Below, in pieces: positions 1 through 5,577 of a stretch of DNA of 6,566 nucleotides. A model generated the notes under the pieces. It had not been told where the DNA came from. It saw only the letters and a program-made list of their open reading frames with translations, and did not search any database. The stretch comes from Pseudomonadota bacterium. GTDB taxonomy: Bacteria > Myxococcota_A > Bradymonadia > UBA4248. Both the position numbers and the translations under genes were made by a program. Each line of letters opens with the position of its first letter. The first letter of the stretch is position 1. The DNA lies in the NCBI GenBank assembly GCA_009786045.1, contig WQTY01000124.1, positions 1 through 6,566 on the forward strand. Reading direction: 5' to 3'.

Positions 1-64
1 GCCGGCGATTGAGGCCCCGCACAGGGGGTAGACGCGTATCGGCCACGCCCCCTTTTAAAAGGGG
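1..64. repeat. Long direct repeat, copy A (left edge, probably cut off)
   Basis: The first 43 bases match positions 6506-6548 with a single difference (T9 against C), and the match then continues less exactly through a C-run/T-run/A-run/G-run core. At the right-hand copy the repeat begins inside a perfect 8-bp hairpin (GCGGGGCC / GGCCCCGC). Copy A starts at base 1 with only the loop and right arm, so its left arm must lie outside the window. No coding sequence crosses it. It looks like a dispersed intergenic repeat. Nothing marks it as a transposon end: no adjacent transposase and no target-site duplication are visible. Confidence 0.8.
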
Positions 65-77
65 GGTGCGGCCGATA
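37..77. repeat. Imperfect palindrome with TTTTAAAA centre
   Basis: Outer arms TATCGGCC (37-44) and GGCCGATA (70-77) are perfect complements. Inside them CCCCC (48-52) faces GGGGG (61-65) around TTTTAAAA (53-60), with a few unpaired bases between inner and outer stems. It lies downstream of the minus-strand hydrolase gene that ends at 127, so it could act as a 3'-end structure or terminator of that transcript. No T-run follows the stem on the minus strand, so ordinary intrinsic termination is not supported. Confidence 0.65.
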
Positions 78-80
78 GCG

Positions 81-113
81 GCGCAGGGGGAGGCTTCCCC
101 CTTACCCCAAAAA
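81..113 (-). repeat. T-run plus G5/C5 hairpin repeat, copy 1
   Basis: GGGGGA (86-91) pairs with TCCCCC (96-101) around GGCT. On the minus strand it is preceded by five Ts (complement of A109-113), so it reads T5, G-run, hairpin, then CTGCGCC. The same layout recurs near 3673, 5301 and, on the minus strand, 6442. This copy begins 14 nt after the stop codon of the hydrolase gene, in that gene's direction. The T-run sits before the stem rather than after it, so it is not a classical terminator. Confidence 0.55.
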
Positions 114-126
114 GACCAATATACGA

Positions 127-1503
127 CTAATTCGTCCCGGAATAGCAGGCATAAAAATCGCCATTGGGTTTGACGACGACCAAGATGTTGTCATCTCGGT
201 ATTCGTCCCCCTGCGACTTGCCGTCATCGCCGGCGCTTGTGCTGAGAAGCTGCTTCTCTGGCACCATCGTTCGCAGACGTCCTACGATATTACCACTCGG
301 AAGATAGGTTCCGGAATAGGCCATGCGCCCGCTGGAAATCAGGGCGCCGCGATCGGCAAACGCAATACCCTGCCAGATGGCGTCGAGGAATCCGGTCGAG
401 GACGATGTTTCAGAGCCATGGTGGCAGACCTTGAGGAAATTGGTAACGATCATTTCCGGGGCTTTTTCTATGGCTTCCATTTCCTGCCTGGCTTCTGCAT
501 CCCCTGTAAAGAGGAAAGCGCGCCCCGCATAGCTGATGCGGAAAATCATCGATGCCGAATTCGGGTTGCTTCCAGGACTCTTGTTGCTCACCACATACTC
601 TGCCGTCACGTTGGGACCAAAGAAGTCGGCGGGCATCACGGAAGACACCGAGAATTTTTCCTCGGCGGGCATATAGAGCCTGTCCGCACTTACCTTCGAC
701 TTGACCGCTGACAGCCACGATTTATAGGAAGCAGAAACATCCTGTGTCGTGTTCGGCTCCATGGGATCGATATAATTGAGCAGGCGGTAGCCGCCGCTAT
801 TCTCCGAAAAGATCCACGAAAATCCGCCAAAGTGATCGGAATGAGGGTGCGAGAGAAACACGGCATCAAATTGACTTCCCCGTGGAAAACCATTGAACTC
901 AAGGTAGTCTGAAATGATGGGGCCTGCACTGGTTCGACCAAAAAATCCGCCATCGCCGCCATCGATCAGAACATTTTGCCCCGTGGGCGTCTGAATCCAG
1001 ATCGCATCGCCCTGGCCAACGTCGATGACGTGGACGCGAAGCGTGTCCCGATCCGGGTTGCGCTGCGCTTCGGTGCAGCGTTGCCCCGCCAGCACGGATA
1101 TCAGAGAATCATCCCGTTCGGGAGGCACTCTCCGGCAATAGCGGCCCGCAAAGTTCCCCTCTCTGCACACAAACCTTTCTTCGGAAAGTTCTTCACCATC
1201 GGGATCCTCGGGAAACCAGCAATTCTGAGCCTCGGAGGCAGACACCGTGACATAACCTGCCCGGCAGTTTGGACCATCGCCGCCGCTTGAATCGACGTTC
1301 AGGCGCGCCACACACAGTGTGCCATCGGGCAATGTCTTGCACGTCTGACCACTCGGGCAGGTGCTGTAACTCAGCTTAAGGTAGCCCTCCGGACAACTGT
1401 CCCCCGACGATGGAGGTTTGGGATCTGACATTGACATATCAAGACACCCCAACGCGGCAATGCCAAAAAATCCGCCCAAAAGATACGCTCCAATGCCCTT
1501 CAT
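127..1503 (-). CDS. ComEC-like metallo-beta-lactamase-fold hydrolase, predicted lipoprotein
   Basis: A 458-residue protein. The start at 1503 is chosen over the upstream in-frame ATG at 1626 because AGGAGG lies 7 nt before it and it opens directly on a signal peptide (hydrophobic residues 5-19). The signal ends at A-L-G-C20, an acceptable lipobox, so lipid attachment is likely. Residues 37-143 form a Cys-rich leader with nine cysteines (37, 49, 55, 64, 80, 95, 113, 123, 143), plausible as disulfides outside the cytoplasm. The MBL domain runs from about 155 to 450: HVIDVGQGDAIWIQ (158-171), LIDGG (179-183), metal motif H219-P-H221-S-D223-H224, TGD ending at D335, and CHHGS with H361/H362. This order matches the C-terminal MBL domain of ComEC/Rec2, which acts on DNA in competence, but the ComEC channel helices are absent. 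I could not place the ligand equivalent to H196 with certainty. Substrate is unknown; a phosphodiesterase or nuclease is the family-based guess. Divergent from the transglycosylase gene. Confidence 0.88.
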   Translation of the reverse strand: MKGIGAYLLGGFFGIAALGCLDMSMSDPKPPSSGDSCPEGYLKLSYSTCPSGQTCKTLPDGTLCVARLNVDSSGGDGPNCRAGYVTVSASEAQNCWFPEDPDGEELSEERFVCREGNFAGRYCRRVPPERDDSLISVLAGQRCTEAQRNPDRDTLRVHVIDVGQGDAIWIQTPTGQNVLIDGGDGGFFGRTSAGPIISDYLEFNGFPRGSQFDAVFLSHPHSDHFGGFSWIFSENSGGYRLLNYIDPMEPNTTQDVSASYKSWLSAVKSKVSADRLYMPAEEKFSVSSVMPADFFGPNVTAEYVVSNKSPGSNPNSASMIFRISYAGRAFLFTGDAEARQEMEAIEKAPEMIVTNFLKVCHHGSETSSSTGFLDAIWQGIAFADRGALISSGRMAYSGTYLPSGNIVGRLRTMVPEKQLLSTSAGDDGKSQGDEYRDDNILVVVKPNGDFYACYSGTN

Positions 1504-1510
1504 CAAGTAT

Positions 1511-1516
1511 CCTCCT
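1511..1516 (-). promoter_or_regulatory. Strong Shine-Dalgarno site fixing the hydrolase start
   Basis: On the minus strand AGGAGG lies 7 nt before the ATG at 1503. It decides between that start and the upstream in-frame ATG at 1626, which would add 41 residues ahead of the signal peptide. Confidence 0.85.
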
Positions 1517-1549
1517 ACGATCCATTCCAGCGCAAAGCCGCCACTGCAC

Positions 1550-1578
1550 TCTATAGGCATTTTTTGCCAGATTTGCCA
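1550..1578 (-). promoter_or_regulatory. Possible promoter for the hydrolase gene
   Basis: Reading the minus strand, TGGCAA (1578-1573) and TATAGA (1555-1550) are 17 nt apart, a weak sigma-70-type pair (3/6 and 4/6 matches to consensus). It overlaps a small dyad, GGCA-AAAAA-TGCC. The 11 bases AAAATGCCTAT recur upstream of the other minus-strand gene (5270-5280). A guess from spacing and motif only. Confidence 0.22.
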
Positions 1579-1734
1579 CTCTCTATTTTTCCCGGAATCC
1601 ATGGCGCGCCCAAGATATTTAAACAATCAGAGGCCTTGTGCTAACTTTGTCCCGCAAGCGCAGCCACCCACTGATCTCGCGCCTGCACATCGCCCAGGCT
1701 CCATAAACTCTCATACTTCATACGGTTTACAACA

Positions 1735-3669
1735 ATGCACTCGCTATCAACGACCCTTTACCGGCTCATGGCAGCGCTTCTTCTGGCAACACTGTCCCCT
1801 TCCCCCAGCACTGCGCATGCGCAAACGGCCGATGAGCAGCCAGCCGAAACGCCTGATGAACTGGAAAATGCCGATGCGCTCCTGCGCAGCATCCAGGCAG
1901 ACACGGCACCAGATGGCAGCGAAGATTATGCCGAAATCCATCATATGCGCGTCCTGGAGAGAACTTTCCTTTCGGCAGACAGCCTTAACCCGCGCGATGC
2001 ACTGCCGACGCTCCCCCACGGCGACCCCATGCAGCTCAGCCGGCAAGCCGCCATGCACCTTTTGGTCAATGCCAGCAATGCCGGCGAAAGCTCACCCGGC
2101 CTGCAGCGACAGTCCAGCCGGCTCATGGCCGACGCCCTGCAGCACGTTCAGACGATCCTCCACCCCAACCGGGGAAAAAAGCTTGACCTGCCTTTTGGGC
2201 TTGAATGTCTTGAGGAGTCCGCTGTCCAGGAGTACCTGGCACTCTATGCCGCCCCCAGTGCACGAACCATCAAGATCTGGCTCGTACGCGCCGGGCAGTG
2301 GCGACCCATGATCGAGAAAATCATGAAAGAAGAGGGGCTCCCGGAAGATCTCCTCTACCTGGCCATGATCGAAAGCGGCTTTAAAACGCGTGCCAAAAGC
2401 CCGGCTGCCGCCGCCGGCATGTGGCAATTCATCCCATCGACCGGTGCAGAAATGGGGCTTCGCATCGACCAATGGGTCGACGAGCGTTACGATCCCATCA
2501 AGTCCACCTATGCCGCCGCCCAGTACCTCAAAAGACAATTTGCGCGATACCAGTCATGGCCTCTGGCTATGGCCGCCTACAACGGCGGGCCGGGCACCGT
2601 AAACATCGCCATAGATCGCTACAACACAACGAATTACTTTAAGCTGGTCGAGTACGGCGCCATGTACGACGAAACGCGCCGATACGTCCCCAAAATCCTG
2701 GCAGCCGCCATCATCGGGAAAAACCCCGAAGCCTTCGGATTCGCAGGCCTCATCCACGATCCCCCCCTGGCTTTCGACACCGTGACTGTTCCCCCTGCCA
2801 CCCCCCTCTCCGTCCTGGCCAAAGCCGCAGGCTGTGACCTGCAAACCCTTCAAACCCTCAACCCGGAGCTTCTCAGAGATCAAACGCCGCCCGATGGAAA
2901 CTACCACCTGAGAATCCCGCTCGACGCCCACGACAGCTTCGTCAAAAACTTTGACAATCCCACAAAAAACTATCCCACCGACCAGGAAACGATCTCGCTC
3001 AGGTTCGGGCAAACCATCGAACATCTGGCCGACCAGATCGGCGTCCCCGTACGCGTCCTTCGAAGCCTCAATGGCCTCGGCGACAAAGATATCCCCGCCT
3101 ACGGCACCGACATTGTCGTACCCAAAAACAGAAAACAGACCACACCAGAAACCAAATCCTCTCCCCTCATCGCCCTCACCCCGCCCGCCGACTTTAAGCT
3201 TCCCAACAAAAGGCGCGTCTTTTATCAGACGCAAAGATCCGACCGGCTCGAAGCCATTGCTCAGGCGCTCTCCGTCACCCCCACCGAGCTTGCCCTATGG
3301 AACGACCTCGATCTGTATGCCAGACTTCGCCCGGGCCTCGTCCTTCAGGCGTTCGTTGCCCCCAAAACCAACCTCGATCACATGGTCATCTATGAAGCCC
3401 AGGACGTCCAGCTCGTCGACAAAGGCTCCGCAGAACACAGAGCCCTTTTCGCACCGCGCGCCTCAACCCCTGCCACACGCTCCTCCAGCACCACCCAAAG
3501 ATCTGCCCCCGCACCCAACAAAGACATCACACACACAGTCGTTAAGGGAGACTCCCTGTCGAAAATCGCAAAAAAATACGACGTCTCCGTCCAGGACATC
3601 CAAAAATGGAACAACCTCAAAGCAAACTCAGCCATCCGCACCGGACAGAAGCTTATTATTAAACGATAG
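1735..3669 (+). CDS. MltD-like lytic transglycosylase with LysM repeats
   Basis: A 644-residue protein that should cleave the MurNAc-GlcNAc bond of peptidoglycan, releasing 1,6-anhydro-muropeptides in the periplasm. A signal peptide covers residues 1-29 (hydrophobic core 11-20, cleavage after AHA). No Cys sits at the cleavage site, so unlike E. coli MltD it is probably not a lipoprotein. Residues 30-180 are a charged helical linker. The SLT (GH23-type) domain is about 186-335: catalytic Glu213 in MIESGF, GMWQFIPSTG (228-237), AYNGGPGTV (281-289) and RRYVPKILAA (315-324). A canonical LysM lies at 599-643 (HTVVKGDSLSKIAKKYDVS, then GQKLIIKR). Regions 349-396, 418-464 and 494-543 look like degenerate LysM units. 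A Ser/Thr/Pro/Ala-rich linker covers 574-595. The start has no Shine-Dalgarno sequence but is supported by the signal peptide. It is divergent from the hydrolase gene and convergent with the TraB gene, so it is probably transcribed alone. Confidence 0.92.
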   Translation: MHSLSTTLYRLMAALLLATLSPSPSTAHAQTADEQPAETPDELENADALLRSIQADTAPDGSEDYAEIHHMRVLERTFLSADSLNPRDALPTLPHGDPMQLSRQAAMHLLVNASNAGESSPGLQRQSSRLMADALQHVQTILHPNRGKKLDLPFGLECLEESAVQEYLALYAAPSARTIKIWLVRAGQWRPMIEKIMKEEGLPEDLLYLAMIESGFKTRAKSPAAAAGMWQFIPSTGAEMGLRIDQWVDERYDPIKSTYAAAQYLKRQFARYQSWPLAMAAYNGGPGTVNIAIDRYNTTNYFKLVEYGAMYDETRRYVPKILAAAIIGKNPEAFGFAGLIHDPPLAFDTVTVPPATPLSVLAKAAGCDLQTLQTLNPELLRDQTPPDGNYHLRIPLDAHDSFVKNFDNPTKNYPTDQETISLRFGQTIEHLADQIGVPVRVLRSLNGLGDKDIPAYGTDIVVPKNRKQTTPETKSSPLIALTPPADFKLPNKRRVFYQTQRSDRLEAIAQALSVTPTELALWNDLDLYARLRPGLVLQAFVAPKTNLDHMVIYEAQDVQLVDKGSAEHRALFAPRASTPATRSSSTTQRSAPAPNKDITHTVVKGDSLSKIAKKYDVSVQDIQKWNNLKANSAIRTGQKLIIKR

Positions 3670-3678
3670 GGCGTTTTT
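3661..3678 (+). terminator. Weak possible terminator overlapping the transglycosylase stop
   Basis: AAACG (3661-3665) can pair with CGTTT (3672-3676) around ATAGGG, running into a five-T stretch that ends at 3678. The stem is short and AT-rich and includes the last codons, so it is a poor intrinsic terminator. The stronger hairpin just downstream (3681-3702) lacks a following T-run. Confidence 0.2.
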
Positions 3679-3702
3679 ATGTGGGGGAGCCTGCTCCCCC
3701 AC
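3674..3702 (+). repeat. T-run plus G5/C5 hairpin repeat, copy 2
   Basis: TTTTT (3674-3678) is followed by GTGGGGGAGC (3681-3690) and its perfect complement GCTCCCCCAC (3693-3702), with only CT between them. It starts 4 nt after the transglycosylase stop and runs straight into a 35-bp repeat with a second copy near 5363. It may mark or protect the 3' end of the transglycosylase mRNA; that role is inferred from position only. Confidence 0.7.
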
Positions 3703-3732
3703 ACCCCCTGCAATGCTGCGCATTGCTTGTGG
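3698..3732 (+). repeat. 35-bp dispersed repeat, copy 1
   Basis: It matches positions 5363-5397 at 34 of 35 bases; the one difference is T at 3728 against C at 5393. It contains the hairpin GCAATG-CTGCG-CATTGC (3710-3726). Both copies lie just downstream of a T-run plus G5/C5 hairpin, so the two probably form one composite intergenic element. Confidence 0.85.
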
Positions 3733-3770
3733 GTGGTTATGTGTTTCGGTTCGAACAGACATGGGCAAAA

Positions 3771-3797
3771 ACGTAGGGGCGACCCTTGCGGTCGCCC
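3771..3797 (+). repeat. GTAGGGGCGA hairpin repeat, copy 1
   Basis: ACGTAG is followed by GGGCGACC (3777-3784), a CTTGC loop and the perfect complement GGTCGCCC (3790-3797). A sister copy lies 56 nt downstream and a third near 6446. Short palindromic repeats of this GTAGGGGCGA type are common in intergenic DNA of diverse bacteria, so this is REP-like sequence and not a gene. Confidence 0.75.
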
Positions 3798-3826
3798 TCG
3801 TTGCCTGGTTCCCCAAACGATATGAC

Positions 3827-3851
3827 ACGTAGGGGCGAACTGTGTTCGCCC
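3827..3851 (+). repeat. GTAGGGGCGA hairpin repeat, copy 2, with compensatory changes
   Basis: ACGTAG is followed by GGGCGAAC (3833-3840), a TGT loop and the perfect complement GTTCGCCC (3844-3851). Compared with copy 1, one stem base changed from C to A and its partner from G to T, so pairing is kept. It begins 21 nt past the stop codon of the TraB gene, which reads toward it. Confidence 0.75.
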
Positions 3852-3872
3852 GCTGCCGATAACCGCCCCCCA

Positions 3873-5204
3873 TCACCCTCCCTGCCCAAGTATAACCGCA
3901 ATCCACCCGATGCCTGCCCATGCCCCAAGCGACGACCCAATGACTGCCAGCAAAGCAACGATCAGCGTCCGGGTAACGGGATTGCGGTAAAAATCCTTAA
4001 TGCCATGCACATCTACCAACCTCTCACAATCGCTCACACTCGGCTTGCGAAGCCACGCCTCAAGCAGGCCAAGCACCATCCCTGCATTGATAAGTGGCCC
4101 ACATATTGAAGTGATGGGAGATACAAATATCGACGCAAGCAACGTCAGCGGTTTTGCACCCGCCAGCAAGCAGAAAAACAGGCAAAATAAAGAGTTCGGC
4201 AAAACCCACGCCATAAGAATCGACTCAAGCGATCCAAACCCCTGCGTCGAAACGCCATAAATCATGCTTCCAAGGAGAAGGACCGGAAACAGCCATTTGA
4301 AGAGAGGCCAGAACATGCCTGGTTTGGGCAGCGTATCAAGCGCAGCAACATCAATGGGGGTATGAAAATAACGCTGCATCCCTGCGACATGGCCCGCCCC
4401 CACGACGGCAACCACATTTTTTCCGCCGCAGGCACGCATCTTTGCGACAAGATAGCGATCTCGCTCGTCGATCAGCGGCTCATGCACCTGGGGCAATTCC
4501 TTCGCAAAAGTATCCATCATCGCAGAAAGATTCGCCGCCTCCTTGAGCTTCTCGATCTCCTCGGTCGTCTCCAACTTCGACTTCTTATCTGACGAAATCA
4601 GCGATTCCATGATTGCGGACATGAGGTTTATCTTTGTCCAAAAGCCCAGGCCTCCCCATACGCGCTTGAGCGTCACATTGATGTTGCGGTCGATCATGGC
4701 GATCTCAGCCCCATTGGCCGAAGCCACCTGGGCCGCCTCCAGCAGCTCTGCCCCGGGCTTAACGCCAAGTTTCGCGCCAAGCTTGCGCTGATATGCCGAC
4801 AGCGCAAGACTTGCCAGCAGATAGAGAAACTTCCCACGCCGGATGACCTGAAAAATGTCGAGCTTGCTCCAGCGATTCGCATCCAGGAAACTCTCGTAGC
4901 GTTCCTGACAAAGCTCAATGCAGACCACATCCGGCTTAACCGTCTCGATCAGAGAAGCCACCTCCTGGCGGCTGCGCTCACTCACATGTGCCGTGCCAAT
5001 GATCCGATAGGTTCGGTCGCCATCCTCAATCACAACAACATGAGAGGGCATCTCTGATGATGACTCCGGCAACGTCTCTGCACCCTTCACATCGGGCACG
5101 GACGCTCCTGCCTCCCCCTCTGACCCCGTATCCTGGGAAGACGCCGAGAGCTCTTCATCATGCCCCGGTGATTCTTCAGCACCAACCCGAATTTCATTAT
5201 CCAT
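3873..5204 (-). CDS. TraB/PrgY-family membrane protein
   Basis: A 443-residue protein of the TraB/PrgY/GumN family (COG1916-like). PrgY, encoded on enterococcal plasmids, is involved in shutting down peptide pheromone activity; most chromosomal members have no settled role, though a metal-dependent peptidase-like activity has been proposed. Family motifs: RIIGTAHVSERS (67-78), VCIELCQERY with Glu97 (94-103), DERDRYLVAKM (246-256) and VVGAGHVAGM (267-276). The C-terminal part has about four hydrophobic segments (roughly 298-318, 328-350, 352-382, 413-440), so it should sit in the inner membrane. Residues 1-52 are an acidic, Ser/Gly-rich tail absent from the conserved core. The start at 5204 is preferred over an in-frame GTG at 5228 because GGAG lies 6 nt before it. 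It is convergent with the transglycosylase gene and divergent from the beta-barrel gene; no functional link to either is evident. Confidence 0.88.
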   Translation of the reverse strand: MDNEIRVGAEESPGHDEELSASSQDTGSEGEAGASVPDVKGAETLPESSSEMPSHVVVIEDGDRTYRIIGTAHVSERSRQEVASLIETVKPDVVCIELCQERYESFLDANRWSKLDIFQVIRRGKFLYLLASLALSAYQRKLGAKLGVKPGAELLEAAQVASANGAEIAMIDRNINVTLKRVWGGLGFWTKINLMSAIMESLISSDKKSKLETTEEIEKLKEAANLSAMMDTFAKELPQVHEPLIDERDRYLVAKMRACGGKNVVAVVGAGHVAGMQRYFHTPIDVAALDTLPKPGMFWPLFKWLFPVLLLGSMIYGVSTQGFGSLESILMAWVLPNSLFCLFFCLLAGAKPLTLLASIFVSPITSICGPLINAGMVLGLLEAWLRKPSVSDCERLVDVHGIKDFYRNPVTRTLIVALLAVIGSSLGAWAGIGWIAVILGQGG

Positions 5205-5210
5205 GCCTGT

Positions 5211-5214
5211 CTCC
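5211..5214 (-). promoter_or_regulatory. Ribosome binding site for the TraB gene
   Basis: GGAG on the minus strand lies 6 nt before the ATG at 5204. It supports that start rather than the upstream GTG at 5228, which would add eight residues. Confidence 0.6.
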
Positions 5215-5271
5215 AGCAAAACACCCACATTCCGGCCACCACTCCGGCGACCGCCGCAGGGGGCGTAGAAT

Positions 5272-5294
5272 AGGCATTTTGCACCCTACGTAAA
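5272..5294 (-). promoter_or_regulatory. Possible promoter region for the TraB gene
   Basis: On the minus strand a TTTACG-like -35 box and TATTCT (4/6 of the -10 consensus) are about 16 nt apart. The region includes AAAATGCCTAT, the same 11 bases found in the equivalent place upstream of the hydrolase gene. Arms CGTAG (5264-5268) and CTACG (5286-5290) flank it as a small dyad. Weak evidence overall. Confidence 0.22.
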
Positions 5295-5301
5295 TGTTTT
5301 C

Positions 5302-5328
5302 TTTTTCACGGGGGGGAACTGCTCCCCC
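5302..5328 (+). repeat. T-run plus G5/C5 hairpin repeat, copy 3
   Basis: TTTTT (5302-5306) is followed by GGGGGA (5312-5317), an ACTGC loop and TCCCCC (5323-5328). Unlike copies 1 and 2 it lies between divergent promoters, not after a gene, so a pure terminator role does not explain the family. About 35 bases separate it from the second 35-bp repeat; at copy 2 the two elements overlap. Confidence 0.6.
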
Positions 5329-5362
5329 TTTAGAGGGACGCCAGCGAAGCTGCTAGGGGGTT

Positions 5363-5397
5363 CCCACACCCCCTGCAATGCTGCGCATTGCTCGTGG
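5363..5397 (+). repeat. 35-bp dispersed repeat, copy 2
   Basis: It is identical to 3698-3732 except C at 5393. It includes the hairpin GCAATG-CTGCG-CATTGC (5375-5391). Here the repeat sits upstream of the beta-barrel promoter, whereas copy 1 is between convergent genes. Confidence 0.85.
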
Positions 5398-5492
5398 ATA
5401 AGTTGGCAAAGTGCATCGTTTGTGGCTGCATGCCCTGCATTGCGAGCAAAAGAGAAGCAACCTGCCGAATTGCCTCTCAAAGCAAAACGCTA

Positions 5493-5509
5493 TTGGCATG
5501 ATAATTGCT
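5493..5509 (+). promoter_or_regulatory. Sigma-54-type (-24/-12) promoter for the beta-barrel gene
   Basis: TTGGCAT (5493-5499) and TTGCT (5505-5509) place the invariant GG (5495-5496) and GC (5507-5508) exactly 10 nt apart, matching the RpoN consensus TGGCAC-N5-TTGCW at all but one position. Transcription would start near 5520, leaving a leader of about 58 nt before the ATG. The overlapping GATAAT (5500-5505) could be a sigma-70 -10 box, but I see no -35 box at the proper spacing. I could not identify an activator site upstream. Confidence 0.55.
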
Positions 5510-5562
5510 TGCCTGTTTGAGCTTGGCTTGCCTCTGGCAACCAAAGCCTTTTAACCCGCAAC

Positions 5563-5567
5563 AGGAG
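5563..5567 (+). promoter_or_regulatory. Ribosome binding site for the beta-barrel gene
   Basis: AGGAG lies 10 nt before the ATG at 5578, slightly wide but workable, and supports that start together with the signal peptide. Confidence 0.6.
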
Positions 5568-5577
5568 CTGCACAAAA

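Larger units (their letters stand above)
5205..5577. other. 373-bp divergent intergenic region
   Basis: This gap separates the TraB gene (minus) from the beta-barrel gene (plus). In order it holds the TraB ribosome site, a weak TraB promoter candidate (5272-5294), a T-run/G5-C5 hairpin (5302-5328), a CAGC-GAA-GCTG hairpin (5342-5352), the second 35-bp repeat copy (5363-5397), about 95 bases without clear structure, a sigma-54-like promoter (5493-5509) and the beta-barrel ribosome site. Four runs of G5 or C5 (5312, 5324, 5356, 5369) could pair in alternative ways. No credible small gene was found here. Confidence 0.7.

Noticed and set aside
1573..1590. Sigma-54-like TGGCA motif upstream of the hydrolase
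   Set aside because: The GG is not followed by GC at 10-nt spacing, so the required -24/-12 geometry is missing.
1504..1626. N-terminal extension of the hydrolase to the ATG at 1626
   Set aside because: It would put 41 mostly polar residues before a good signal peptide, while the internal ATG at 1503 has AGGAGG at ideal spacing.
1418..2311. A 297-codon plus-strand frame
   Set aside because: It overlaps the hydrolase start and the transglycosylase gene in other frames and has a Pro/Arg/Ser-rich composition typical of shadow frames.
3681..3702. Strong hairpin as an intrinsic terminator
   Set aside because: No T-run follows the stem on either strand; the T-run is upstream. A role in transcript ends is possible, but the classical signal is absent.
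3741..3760. GGTTCGAAC resembling a tRNA T-loop
   Set aside because: The flanking bases do not form a T-stem, and no acceptor or anticodon arm is found nearby.
3628..3958. Short open frames on both strands through the convergent spacer
   Set aside because: They translate the hairpin repeats; such frames often appear as spurious proteins. None has a ribosome site, and they overlap real genes.
3698..5397. A 1.7-kb composite mobile element carrying the TraB gene between two 35-bp repeats
   Set aside because: The repeats are direct, lie inside larger repeat clusters, and there is no transposase or target duplication. A chance pair from a dispersed family is simpler.
5286..5544. Two overlapping minus-strand open frames of 63-64 codons
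   Set aside because: They run through the G5/C5 and 35-bp repeats, show no recognisable protein pattern and lack good ribosome sites.
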